A model generated the notes under the pieces. It made no database searches. It had not been told where the DNA came from and saw only the letters and a program-made list of their open reading frames with translations. From the NCBI RefSeq assembly GCF_008728515.1, contig NC_044985.1, positions 77,600,155 to 77,664,154 of the forward strand: DNA of 64,000 nt, given 5' to 3'. Shown piece after piece: positions 49,820 through 60,849 of this stretch; position 1 is the first letter of the stretch; each line of letters starts with the position of its first letter. A program made the position numbers and the translations under genes. Source of the stretch: Papio anubis. Its lineage: Eukaryota > Chordata > Mammalia > Primates > Cercopithecidae.

Positions 49820-50440
49820 GTATTTAGTCATGCCAAACTGTCCTCCAGAAAGTTTGAACAGATGCACGCTCCCTGCAGCAGTACACAAAATTGTCTGTTT
49901 CCCGTGTCACTGTCAACTCCCAGCACTGGCATAGTTGAACATTTGTGGATTGGATGAATGAAATAAATTAACATGTATAAATATGTATTTTATTTATTTA
50001 CAATAACATTTTACATTAAAATATCTGTACTACTCAATCATACTCCTTTTGAATTGCCTATTTATTTCTTTTACTAATGTTTTAATAAGTATTTTGATAT
50101 TTCCTAATATTTATATATTCCTTTTATGTTAAAATTTTACGATAAACTATTTCAGAAATGAATAGTTTATTCTTTATTTTGGAATTTGTCATTTTAAATG
50201 TTGATATTGTTTTAGATATAAAGGGATGTTTGTATTATAAAGTAAATGCACCAGTGTTTTCTGGTTTGGTGTCTTGCTTTGAAAGACCTTTGCTACAACA
50301 AGCTTGTATAAATATTAATTCCTATCTATTTCTCTTTCTTTATATTTAAATACCTGATATATCTGTAATTTATTTTAACAAGGTTAACTAATTTTGGAAG
50401 TTACTATTTGAATTCCTATCTTTCTATTACAATAACATTA
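49820..50440 (-). mobile_element. Old L1 (L1M) ORF2 3' part, antisense
   Basis: 'gccaaactgtcctccagaaa', 'ccctgcagcagtacacaaaa', 'ttttgaattgcctatttatt', 'tggtttggtgtcttgctttg' and 'gatatatctgtaatttattt' follow the reverse complement of L1 ORF2 in order. Confidence 0.75.
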
Positions 50441-50631
50441 CAAACAAAATATACATAAACACTTACACGCACACACACGTGCACTTATTTGTTGTGATTG
50501 TTCCACTGAGTATAATTTTCTTGCCTGGCTTTATAATGCTTTTTAATACTGTGGAGTGGGTGGCTTCACATTGCTTTTCATTTTTAATTCATTTCTTGCA
50601 ATACTCTTTCAGTTATTATTCAAATATTTTT
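50441..50631. other. AT-rich spacer
   Basis: Includes a short (CA)n stretch near 50467. It may hold more of the antisense L1M, but the match is too weak to call. Confidence 0.35.
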
Positions 50632-50916
50632 AGCAATTTGGGAGGCTGAGGTGGGTGGATCACCTGAGGTCAGGAGTTTCAGACTAGCCTGGCCAACATG
50701 GTGAAATCCTGTCTCTACTAAAAGTATAAAACTTTGCTGGGCATGGCAGCATATGCCTGTAATCTCAGCTACTTGGGAGGCTGAGGCAGGAGAATCACTT
50801 GAACCCAGGAGGTGGAGGTTGCGGCGATCTGAGATCCTCCCACTGCACCCCAGCTTGGGTGACAGAGCGAGACTCCGTTTCAAAAAACAGAAACAAAAAC
50901 AAAAAATAAATAAATA
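50632..50916 (+). mobile_element. Alu (AluS-type), 5'-truncated, sense
   Basis: It begins inside the left monomer ('agcaatttgggaggctgagg') and lacks about the first 35 bases. It continues through 'tggatcacctgaggtcagga', 'cctgtaatctcagctacttg' and 'gacagagcgagactccgttt' to an A-rich tail with C and T interruptions. No clear target duplication was seen. Confidence 0.95.
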
Positions 50917-51364
50917 TTATATCAACTTTGTCAAGACCAGTTTGGGTAAAACTGACCACTCTATAATACGAACCAACATTCCAAGGCATGTTACTTTTGT
51001 ATATATGTTCTCTTCTCTTTCTTTAACGTCTTATTTATGTCTTTTGCATTAAATATAATATTGATCTTCCTATATATTCTTTTCATTTAATTGTGATTAA
51101 GTTTACTCTTGGTTACATGAATTGTACTAGCTAAAGAATTACTTTATAATTTTTATAATTATTTCTGTGTTAGTTTTGTGTTTATGGTTCCAAATTTTAA
51201 CACATATTTCATTCATTTAGATTTTTCAGATATAATTGTTATCACATGCACACAATTAATGAAAACATTTCTTTTCTTTCTATTATTTATTAGCCATACA
51301 TTTTTCTAGGCCATTTGCATTAGTTAAACCCTACAAAGCCCCCCCAAAACTAATGAAATAAATA
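50917..51364. other. AT-rich sequence, nothing recognised
   Basis: About 450 bp between the Alu and Tigger1. Nothing could be named. Confidence 0.4.
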
Positions 51365-52709
51365 CAGGCATACCTTTATTGTGCTTCACTTCATTGCACT
51401 TTGCAAATACTGTTTTTTTTTTCTTTTTATGAATTGAAGGCTTGTGGCATCTCTGCAGCCAGCAAGAGTATCGACAGTATTTTTTTTAAACAAGATATGC
51501 AAGATGTGCTTATTTTTTGTCTCTGTGTCACATTTTGGGAATTCTCATATTTCAGCCTTTTTCGTTACTATTTTATCTGTTATGGTGATCTCTGATTAGT
51601 AATCTTTGAAGTCACTATTGTAAATTCTTTGGAATCTCCACAGACCATGCCATATAAGAAGGCAAACTTAATCAATAGATGTGCTTGTTCTGACTGCTCC
51701 ACTGATCAGGTGTTCCCCTGTTTCTCTCCCTCTCTTTAGACCTCCGTATTCCCAGAGACACAACAATATTGAAATCAGGCCAATTAATAACCCTATAATG
51801 GCCTCCAGGTAAAAAAAAAAAAGAGTGAAAAAAGAGTCACAAGCCTCTTGTTATGAATCAAAAGCTAGAAATGATTAAGTTTAGTCAGGAAGCATGCCAA
51901 AAGCCTAGATAAGCTGAAAGCTAAACCTCATGTGACAAACAGCCAAGTGTGAATGTCAAGGAAGAGTTCTTGAAGAAAATGTAAAATGCTATTCCAGTGA
52001 ATACACAAATGATAAGATTTTTTTTAAAGCCCTCTTGCTGATATGGAGAAAGTTTTAGTGGTCTAAATATAAGATCAAAACAGCCACATTCCCTTAAGTC
52101 AAAGCCCAGTTAGAGCAAGACTCTGTCTTCAATTCTATGAAGGCTTAGAGAGGTGAGGAAACTACAGAAGAAAAGTTTGAAACTAGCACAGCTTGGTTCA
52201 TGACATTGAAGGAAGAAAGTCATCTCCATAATAAAAAAAATAGTGTAAGGTGAAGTAGCAAATGCCGATGTAGAAGCTGCAGCAAACAAGCCAAAAGATC
52301 TAACTAAGGTCATTGAAGATAGTAACTACACAAAACAACTGATTTTCAATGTAGATGAAACATTCTAATGGAAAAAGATGCCATCTAGGACTTCCGTAGC
52401 TAGAGAGCAAAAGTCAATGCCTTGCTTTAAAACTTCAAAAGACAGGCTGTTTCTTGTGTTAGGGGCTGATGCAACTGGTGACTTTAATTTAAAGCCAATG
52501 TTCATCCACCATTCAAAAAAATACTGAGGGCCCTTAAGAATTATGCTAAATATACTCTGTCTGTGTTATATAAATGGAATAACAAAGTCTGGATGACAAC
52601 CCATCTGTTTACAGTGTGGTTTAGTGAACATTTAAAGCCCACTTTTGAAACCTACTGCTCAGAAAAAAATATTTTTTGAATATATTGCTGTTCATTGACA
52701 ATGCACTTT

Positions 52710-53057
52710 ATCTTTTTCCTTCTCCTCCTCCTCCTCCTCCTCCTCTTCCTCCTTCTTTCTTCTTCTTCTTCCACCACGGTCTCGATCTATCTCTGTCGCC
52801 CAGGCTGGAGTGCAGAGGGGAGATCTCGGCTCATTGCAAGTTCCACCTCCCATGTTCACACCATTCTCCTGACTCAGCCTCCCGAGTAGCTGGGACTACA
52901 GGTGCCTGCCACCATGTCTGGCTAATTTTTTGTATTTTTAGTAGAGACGGGGTTTCATCATGTTAACCAGGATGGTCTCGATTTCCTGACCTCATGATCT
53001 GCCCCCCTCGGCCTCTCAAAGTGCTGGAATTACAGAGGTGAGCCACCGCACCCGGCC
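52710..53057 (-). mobile_element. AluY inserted in Tigger1, antisense
   Basis: The reverse-complement Alu carries the AluY-type segment ('gacctcatgatctgcc', 'accaggatggtctcgatttc'). The target duplication 'acaatgcacttt' lies at 52698-52709 and 53059-53070, inside Tigger1 text. The A-tail side has become a pyrimidine-rich microsatellite (52711-52775). This is the youngest Alu class in the window. Confidence 0.93.
52722..52775. repeat. (CTC)8 and (CTT)n microsatellite from the Alu tail
   Basis: Eight perfect CTC units at 52722-52745 are followed by mixed CTT/CTTT units. On the Alu strand this is a (GAG)n/(GAA)n tract grown from the poly-A tail, and it may be polymorphic. Confidence 0.9.
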
Positions 53058-54138
53058 AACAATGCACTTTTTCATTCAAAACCTCTGATGAAGAGGTACA
53101 AAGAGATTTTTTTTTTTTTTTTTTTTTTTTGCCTGCTAACAAAACTTTCATTCTCCAGCCTATGAATCAAAAAGTACTTTCTACTTCCAAGTCTTATTTA
53201 ACACGTACATTTTTAAAGCTATTGTTGCCATAAATAGTGATTCCTCTGATGGATCTGAGTGAAGTAAACTGAAAACATTCTCAAAAGGATTAACCATTCT
53301 TGAGGCTGTTGAAAACATTCATGATTCATGGGAAAAGGTCATATTAGCAACATGAACAGGAATTTGGAAGAAGATGATTCCAACTCCCATCGATGACTTT
53401 GAGAGTTTCTAGACTTCAGTGGAGGAAGTAACTGCAGATGTGGTGGAAATAGCAAGAGAACTAGAATTAGAAGTGACACCTGAGGATGTGACTGAATTTT
53501 TGCAATCTCATGTTAAAACTTGAACCGATGAGGAATTGCTTCTTTTGGATGAGCAAAGAAAGTAACTTATTGAAATGGAATCTACTCGTGGTAATGTTGT
53601 GAACATTGTTGAAAGGACCGAAAATATTAAGAATATTTCAAAAACTTAGTTGATGAAACAGTAGCAAGTTTTAAGAGGAAAGACTTCCATTTTGAAAGAG
53701 TTCTTCTGTGGGTAAGATGCTATCAAACAGCATCACATGCTACAGAGAAATCTTTTATGAAAGGAAGAGTCACTCAATGAAGCAAATTCATTGTTGTTGA
53801 TTTTAAGAAATTGGAACAACCACCCCAACCTTCAGCAACCACCATCCTGATCAGTCAACAGCTAGGCTTAACAAGGTAAGATCTTTCACCAGCTAAACAA
53901 TTACCAACTTGCCAAAGGCTCAAATGTCCGTCAGCATTTTTAGCAATTATTTTTAAAGTATGTGGATTCTTATTTAGACATAATGCTTTGCACACTTGTT
54001 AGACTACCACAGTGCATAAACATAACTTTTATATGCACTGGGAAGTCAAAACAATTGTGTTCCTTTCTTTATTGCAATTTTTCCTTCATTGTGGTAGTTT
54101 GGAATGGAACCTGCAAATTTCTTTTAGTTATGACTGTA

Positions 54139-54482
54139 TAGTCAACCCTTCCCATGAGTTGATTACACATCCACGGATTCAATCAACCATAGATCAAAGA
54201 TATCAAAGAAAAAAAGAGAGAAGGATGATTGTGTAGGTACCAAACATGCACAAACTTATATTCATGTCATTATTGTCTAAGAAATAAGGTACCAAAACCA
54301 TTTATACAGCATTTACATAGGATTGGTGTTGTCAGTAATCTGAAGATGAGTTAAAACACATGGAAATATGTGTATATGTTATATGTATATACTCCACTAT
54401 TTTATATGCTTGAGCATCTGTGGATTTTTGTATTTGTGAGAGTACTGGAATCAATGCCCTATAGATTCCTAGAGATAGATAT
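54139..54482. mobile_element. MER2-like DNA transposon (TcMar-Tigger class)
   Basis: 'gtcaacccttcccatgagtt', 'catccacggattcaatcaac', 'aacttatattcatgtcatta' and 'gagcatctgtggatttttgt' follow the MER2 layout. The ends are diverged versions of 'cagtc...gactg'. It starts directly after the TA that closes Tigger1. Non-coding; about 345 bp, the family length. Confidence 0.85.
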
Positions 54483-55429
54483 AGGTATTTCATATTATAT
54501 ATATTCAATGTATATAATACATAATATACATATTATAAAATACAGTAGTATTGTAGACTGAGTGAAGTCTTCTTTTTCTTTTCTTCCAATCTTAGCATGG
54601 TCTTTGTAAGACCAAAATAGTGAGTATATATAAATCCTTCAAGCCAAGGTGTATGTATGTGTGCATGTGCATATATAAGTGTGTGTACATTCTTGAGCAA
54701 TATACAATACTATTTTCTGTGTTTTTGTCAATTCTTACAAAATTAGTGAGTGTGTGTTTGTGTGTTTTAGCTATTGACTTTTTTATTAAGTGTTTTCAAA
54801 TTTCAATGTTGTAAATATAGAACTACTTTTTATGTTATTACTGTATATTATTTATTTAATTAAATGTTAAACAATTTAATTTTACTCTACCATGTTGACA
54901 GATACACTGTTTATTTCCAAAAATTTACTGTTACAAAGTGCTTTAATAAACATCATTTGACATGATTACTGGTGCACGGCTAATATCTTAATAGCTTTCA
55001 AAACCAAAGAATAAAATACCTCAAGAATACATTCACTCTAAAAGAAGAGTGGTATATTAGGTTACAGGTCTCACAGGAACAGAAGTTTTAGAACAGATAT
55101 ATTAATAATTATTAAAAATGTGAAATTTATAAAAAATAAAAAGGTGAATTATTAGATGTAAGCATACAGTAGTTTAAATTATGTATATTAAAGACACATT
55201 TAAGAGCAAAGTAATCACAAATAGAAATAAATTAAGAAATGGAAAGAGACTTAATACTTCCAAAAGATTAAGTGAAACAAATAGAAAATATAAAAACAAA
55301 AGTTATGACAATTGAGAAATAGAAGTACTATTATTCATTTCTAAAGAGTTTTAGAAAGTGGAAAAAAATTAAAATGGACATAGAAAATTTTTCATAAAAT
55401 ATTTTGAATAATAAATGGATGTGAATTTT
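54483..55429. other. AT-rich sequence, nothing recognised
   Basis: Low-complexity TA/TG-rich text at 54485-54700, then A-rich sequence without a nameable repeat. Confidence 0.4.
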
Positions 55430-55880
55430 CCGTAATTAAAAAACTGGTGAAATAATTCATACTGAAAGATACTTGAGTAGCAAAGAGAGAGATCAGAAAA
55501 ATAAACAACACATCTAGACATAATAGTGAAATTTTAATGAATCAATGGCAAGGCGAATCCTAAATTATATCGGAGATAAAACAGATCAGCTGAGAAGGGA
55601 TAAAGGTCAAATCAACATCATTTTTTCCACAAAAACAATGATTGCAGGACAATACTGGGATCATATTGGAAGAAGAGAAACAACTTAGAATTTTGTATTC
55701 AGCTAGCTGCCATTCAGAAAAAAGTATATGATAAAAACATTCTCAGGCATATAGGCAGCAGGAAGCTTGCCAAAGAAAAAAAAAACATTGAAAATTGTTG
55801 GAAATGAGTAGAAATAGAAGAGAGAAGTCCTTTAGATACTATAAAAATATTTACAAAAATATCACATAATTTGATATTTG
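55430..55880 (+). mobile_element. Possible old L1M/HAL1 5'-region fragment, sense
   Basis: 'tcaacatcattttttccaca', 'ggatcatattggaagaagag', 'ttagaattttgtattcagct' and 'aaaacattctcaggcatata' resemble the old L1M 5' region in sense orientation. Weak but ordered matches. Confidence 0.45.
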
Positions 55881-55888
55881 TTATCTTT

Positions 55889-57482
55889 TACCTTTTTTTC
55901 TTGAGCATTTAAAAAATGTTGAGGTAAGTGTAGATTTGCATGCAGTTGTAAGAAGTAATATAGAGAGATTCTATGTATCCTATACCCAGTTTCCCCTGTG
56001 ATAAACAACTACATCATAAAAAAAAAATTTTTTTAAATACAAGATGACAACTACTTGCACGGCATTTAAATTGTCTTAGATATTGTAAGTAATTTAAGAT
56101 GTTTTAAAGTATAGGGAAGACATGCAGAGGTTAAATACTATATCATTTTATATAAGGGACTTCAGTATCCCAAAACTTTGATATCCATGGCGGTCCTGGA
56201 ACCAATTCCCCATAAATATCAAGGTAGAAGGGACACATGTATATAACTTCTGGACTTGGCTTTTTAAATGCAGTATGTTTCTTTGGCTATTCATCCAGGT
56301 TGTTGTATGTATCAATAGTTGCTTCCTTTTGGGAGTTGAGTAATATTCTATGGTATGGAAGTCCTGCTGTTTATTTAACCATTCACTCATTAAATGACTT
56401 TTGGGTTGTTTTTAGTTTTGGGCTACTAAGAATTAATTAATAAAAACATTTGTGTACAGGTTTTGGTGTGAAAATAAGGTTTTATTTCCCTGAGATAATT
56501 ACGGGAAGTGCAATTTCTGGGCTTTGTGGTTGCCACATGTTTAGTTTTGTTTGTGTATCTGTTTTTTTAAGAAACTGGCAAATTGTTTTACAGAGTGGCT
56601 GCAACATTTTACATTCTTGACAGCAATCTATAAGTGGCAGTTTCCTCACATCCTAGTCAGCGTTTGGTGTTTTCATTAATTTTTATTTTAGCTATTTTCA
56701 GAGGTGTGTTGTAATATTTCATTATGATATTAATGTGAAATTTATGTAAAATGTTTATGTGATTATTTGTCATCTATATGTCTTTATTTGGCAAAATGCC
56801 TCTTCTTGTATTTTTTTCCATGCTTGATTATTTTTACAGCTAAGTTTTAAGAGTTCTTTACAGCTGAGTTTTAAGAGCTCTTTAAATTCTAGTTATTAAA
56901 TTTTTGGATATTTGGATTAAAAATATTTTTCCCCATCTATAAACAAGATTAATCTAAAATACATCTGGAAAGCAAAGGAACTAAAATAGCCAAAAAACTT
57001 TGAAGAAAAGGAAAAATAAGTTCAGAGGTTCAATTAATCTAATTTCAAGATATAGTATAATCACAGTAATCAATGTGGTATGATATTAGTGAAGACACAA
57101 GGATGAACAGAATAGAGAATTAATAAATAGGCAGATACAAACATGACGAACTGATATTTACTGAAAATGAAAGAGTAATTTAATGGGAAAAAATACCCTT
57201 TCAGAAAAATAAAAATTTTTAAAAAAACACACCTTATACAAAATTTAAGACAAAATGCATCACGGATGTAAATGTAAAATGAAAATTATAAAAGTTTTAG
57301 AAACATAAAACATATAAACATAGGAGACAGTCTTCAGGATCTAGGGATGGGCAAACAGTTCTTAGGCTTGCTATTAAAACAACAGTAAATAAAACATTGA
57401 TAACTTAGACTTCATTAAAATTAAATGTTTTTCCTCTAAAGAAAAAAAAAACACTTGAGTAGGAAAAGACAAACTACAGACT
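55889..57482 (-). mobile_element. Old L1M with 5' inversion (twin priming), holding a MER2 fragment
   Basis: 55889-56025 is antisense L1M 3' UTR ('gatttgcatgcagttgtaag', 'cccagtttcccctgtgat'). 56236-56942 is antisense ORF2 3' part ('gggttgtttttagttttggg', 'tttacagagtggctgcaaca', 'ggatatttggattaaaaata'). 56943-57482 is sense ORF2 just upstream ('aatctaaaatacatctggaa', 'aacataggagacagtcttca', 'gacaaactacagact'). The two ORF2 halves meet at the same consensus position, just before 'gggagaaaatatttgc', without overlap. A possible 7-bp target duplication 'ttatctt' is at 55881 and 57484. Confidence 0.75.
56030..56235. mobile_element. MER2-like fragment nested in the L1M
   Basis: 'ttgcacggcatttaaattgt', 'ttttatataagggacttcag', 'gatatccatggcggtcctgg' and 'aaccaattccccataaatat' match the second half of a MER2 element in the same orientation as the copy at 54139. 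About the first 130 bp are missing. Confidence 0.8.
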
Positions 57483-57639
57483 CTTATCTTAAAAAATGTG
57501 TAAGAAGAAATTAAGAGAAATTATTTCTTTAATAATCTAACATTTATGATAAATATATATATATAAATTAAAATATATGCTTAAAAAAGAATAAACAGAT
57601 GAGGGTACATGCCTGTGTATATGCTTAAAGTAAGGTTAG

Positions 57640-58352
57640 AAAAACAGTAAGAGAAAATTGCAAAGAGTATAGATCTTAAATGTCCTCACTATACTCATGA
57701 AAAAGGGATAACTATGTATATCAGTACTACATTAAGTATAAATTGATTAAACAAGTAGAAGATAAAGTTTGACAAATTGAATATAAAATATAAATATGAG
57801 TATCTTAAAATAATCATCTCTATGATATAAGTGCACACGAAACTTGAAAATTGAAGGAAAATATTCAGGTAAATACTTAAATGAAATATTGATTACTTGA
57901 ATCAGCATTAGATAAAATAGACTGTAAGATTGGTTAGGGATGGTGAGGAGCATCATAGAATCATACCAGTGTTCATGAGAAAAAGTACAACAATCTGATG
58001 AAAATTTTCAACCAATAAAATAGCTTCAAATTACAAGTATATGAGAAACTGACAAACCCATTAGCCTACTGAGAAATCATCAGTCAATCGCACTTGATAA
58101 TTAATAGGTTAAGGAAATGTTCAAATTATAGAAGATCTGAATACCAAAATCAACAGATGCAGTATTGTATACTTGAAAATTGCTAAGAGAATAGATCTTA
58201 AATGTCCTTACCACACACACACAAAGGGATAAGTATATCAGATGATAGATATGTAAATTAGCTTTATTGTAATCATTTCACAATGTTTACATGTATCAAA
58301 CATCACATTATACAGCATAGATACATACAATTTTTATTGTCAATTATAAATT
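57640..58352 (+). mobile_element. Old L1M mosaic with 3' end, sense
   Basis: 57651-57724 and 58174-58241 are related copies of an L1M 3' UTR segment (both contain 'agatcttaaatgtcct' and later 'aaagggata'). 57890-58150 resembles the ORF2 endonuclease region ('tagataaaatagactgtaag', 'atgagaaactgacaaaccc'). 58250-58352 is an L1M 3' end ('taatcatttcacaatgttta', 'acatacaatttttattgtca'). The pieces are probably several old events. Confidence 0.6.
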
Positions 58353-58362
58353 AGGGAGGTGA

Positions 58363-58715
58363 TATATTAGCCCATTTTCACACTGCTGATAAATACATAT
58401 CTGAGACTGGGAAGAAAAAGAGGTTTAATTGGACTTACAGTTCCACATGCCCAGGAGGCCTCAGAATCATGACAGGAGGCGAAAAAGACTTCTTACATGG
58501 TGATTGCAAGAGAAAATTAGAGAGACGCGAAAGTAGAACTCCCTGATAAAACCATCAGATCTTGCGAGACTTATTCACTACCAAGAGAAAAGTATGGGGG
58601 AAACCACCCCTATTATTCAAATTATTTCCACCAGGTCCCACCCACAACACCTGGGAATTATGGGAGTACAATTCAAGATGAGATTTTGGGTGAGGAACAG
58701 AGCTAAACCATATCA
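58363..58715 (-). repeat. 3' LTR of the THE1/MST element
   Basis: It starts 'tatattagcccattttcaca' and ends 'gctaaaccatatca' on the plus strand. It shares the internal variant 'gaggtttaattggacttaca' with the other LTR, consistent with one insertion. It has since diverged from its partner at many sites. Confidence 0.93.
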
Positions 58716-60285
58716 TTTCACCCTGACCCCTCCAAATTTCATGTCCTCACATTTCATAACCAATCATGCCTTCCCAACAGTCCCCCAAAGCCTTAACTCA
58801 TTTCCAGCATTTACCCAAAAGTCCACAGTCCAAAGTCTCATCTAAGACAAGGCAAGTCCACCTACCAGCCTGTAAAATCTAGAGAAAGCTCATTCTTTCC
58901 TAGATATGATGGGGGTATAGGTATCGGGTAAATACACTCATTCTAAACGGGAGAAATTAGCCAAAACGAAGGGGTCACAGGGCCCATGCAAGTCCAAAAT
59001 CCAGTGGGGCACTCAGATTTTAAGGCATCAAAACGATCTCCTTTGACTCCATGTTTCACATCCAGGTCATGCTGATGCAAGAGGTGGGTTCCCACGGTCT
59101 TGGGAAGCTTCACCTTGTGGCTTTGCGGGATACAGCCTCCCTTCTGGCTGCTTTCACAGGCTGGCATTGAGTGTCTGTGCTTTTCCAAGTGCATGGGCGC
59201 AAGCTGTAGGTGGATCTGTCATTCCGGGATGTGGAGTATGGTGGCTTTCCTCTCACAGCTTCATTAGGTGGTGCCCCAGTAGGGACTCTGTGTGGGGGCT
59301 CTAACCCCACATTTCTCTTCCCCACTGCCCTAGCAGAGGTTCTCCATGAGAGCTCCACCCCTGCAGCAAACTTGCCTGGGCATCCAGGCGTTTGTATACA
59401 TCTTCTGAAATCTAAGCGGAGGTTCCCAAGCCTCAATTCTTAACTTCTGTGCACCCGCAGGTTCAATACCATGTGGAAGCTGTCAAGGCTTGGGACCTGC
59501 ACCCTCTAAAGCCATGGCCCAAGCTCTATGTTGGCCCTTTTCAGCCACAGCTGGGGTGACTGGGATGCAGGGCACCAAGCCCCTAGATTGCACACAGAAC
59601 AGGGATCCTGGGCCCTGCCCACAAAACCATTTTTTCATCCTAGACCTCCAGGTCTCTGATGGAAGAGGCTGCTGCAAAGCTCTCTGACATGCCCTGAAGA
59701 CATTTTCACCATTGTCTTGGGGATTAACATTCAGCTCCTTGTTACTTATGCAAATATCTGTAGCCAGCTAGTATTTCTCCTCAGAAAATGGGATTTTCTT
59801 TTGTATCACATTGTCAGATTGCAAATTTTCTGAACTTTATGCTCTGCTTCCCTTTTAAAACTGAATGCCTTTAGCAGTACCCAAATCACCTTTTGAATGC
59901 TTTACTGCTTAGAAATTTCTTCTGCCAGCTACTCTAAATCATCTCTCTCAAGTTCAAAGTTCTATTAATCTCTAGAGCAGGGGCAAAATGTTGCCAGTCT
60001 CTTTGCTAAAACATAACAAGAGTCACCTTTGCTCCAGTTCCCAACAAGTTCATCATCTTCATCTGAGACCACCTCAGCCTGAATTTCTTTGTCCAATTCA
60101 TTATCAGTATTTTTGTCAAAACCATTCAACAAGTTTCTAGGAGGTTCCAAACTTTCCCATATTTTCCTGTCTTCTTCTGAGCCCTCCAAATTCTTCCAAC
60201 TTCTGCCTGTTACCCAATTCCAAAGTCACTTCCACATTTTTGAGTATCTTTTCAGCAATGCCCCACTCTACTGGTACTAATTTAC

Positions 60286-60638
60286 TGTATTAGTCCATTT
60301 TCATGCTGCTGATAAAGACATACCCGAGATGGAGAAGAAAAAGAGGTTTAATTGGACTTACAGTTTCACATGGCTGGGGAGTCCTCAGAATCATGGTGTG
60401 AGGCGAAAGGCACTTCTTCCATGGTAGTGGCAAGAAAGAATGAGAGAGATGCAAAAGCAGAAACCCCTGATAAAACCATCAGAACTCATAAGACGTATTC
60501 ACTATAACAAGAACAGTATGAGGAAACTGTCCCGCTGATTCAAATTATCTTCCACAGCTCCCTCCCTCAACACGTGGGAATTATGGGAGTATGATTCAAG
60601 ATGAGATTTGGGTGGGGACACAGAGTCAAACAATATCA
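60286..60638 (-). repeat. 5' LTR of the THE1/MST element
   Basis: It starts 'tgtattagtccattttcatg' and ends 'gtcaaacaatatca' on the plus strand. On the minus strand the element's internal sequence begins right after it, with 'taaattagtaccagtagagt', the expected primer-binding region. Confidence 0.93.
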
Positions 60639-60689
60639 GGTGGAAAAAAATCAAGTTTGATTTAATAATATCCAATATGTGCCAACATA

Positions 60690-60780
60690 TTTTTTATATC
60701 TATATACATATATATGTATGTGTATATATATATGCATGTAAACACACACACTCAGGATATATACATATATCCTGCTGTAA
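60690..60780. repeat. (TA)/(CA)-rich tract with a 22-bp palindrome
   Basis: Alternating TA and ACAC units end in a palindrome at 60753-60774 with two perfect 10-bp arms ('caggatatat' and 'atatatcctg') around a 2-base centre. Confidence 0.85.
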
Positions 60781-60849
60781 ACCATATTAATAACTTCAAT
60801 AGAGTTTTGTAAATATCAACAGATTATGATCTTCATCAGTAACATCAGT

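Larger units (their letters stand above)
51798..53932 (+). pseudogene. Tigger1 transposase pseudogene
   Basis: The family's start codon context ('caatggcctcc') is present at 51798, but a TAA stop follows at the fifth codon within an A-rich run. Downstream text still tracks the pogo-class transposase gene: 'gatatggagaaagttttagt', 'tttcaatgtagatgaaac' (holding the first catalytic Asp), 'ttcattgacaatgc' (second catalytic Asp) and 'gaagtaactgcagatgtgg'. The AluY interrupts it just after the second catalytic Asp. The ancestral stop position (about 53932) has also changed. It also has frameshifts and the T24 expansion. The ancestral protein bound the terminal repeats and cut and pasted the element; nothing functional remains. 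Confidence 0.85.
51365..54136 (+). mobile_element. Tigger1 DNA transposon (TcMar/pogo class), full length, sense
   Basis: The left end 'caggcatacctttattgtgc' and the diverged right end 'agttatgactg' are the Tigger1 termini. TA dinucleotides flank both (51363-51364 and 54137-54138), as expected for Tc1/mariner-class insertion. The interior follows the remembered consensus throughout, interrupted by an AluY (52710-53057) and a T24 run (53107-53130). Without the AluY it is about 2.4 kb, the expected full length. The transposase is dead, so the element is immobile. Confidence 0.95.
58363..60638 (-). mobile_element. Complete THE1/MST MaLR element (LTR-internal-LTR), antisense
   Basis: The 3' LTR is 58363-58715, the internal region 58716-60285 and the 5' LTR 60286-60638 (353 bp). 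A 5-bp target duplication, 'ggtga' at 58358 and 'ggtgg' at 60639, differs at one base. Internal text such as 'aaggcatgattggttatgaa' (minus strand) matches remembered THE1/MST-int. The internal region is distinctly richer in G+C than its surroundings. MaLR elements lack pol and env and were mobilised in trans by ERV-L. Short minus-strand open frames (59110-59436, 59965-60189) are remnants of the internal region; no function can be assigned. Confidence 0.95.

Noticed and set aside
59110..59436. 108-codon minus-strand frame with higher G+C and arginine-rich sequence
   Set aside because: It lies inside the THE1/MST internal region. G+C-rich composition alone explains the open frame, and no known domain is visible.
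59965..60189. 74-codon acidic minus-strand frame
   Set aside because: It is part of the MaLR internal region near the 5' LTR. It could be a remnant of an ancestral retroviral-type frame but is isolated and has no support as a gene.
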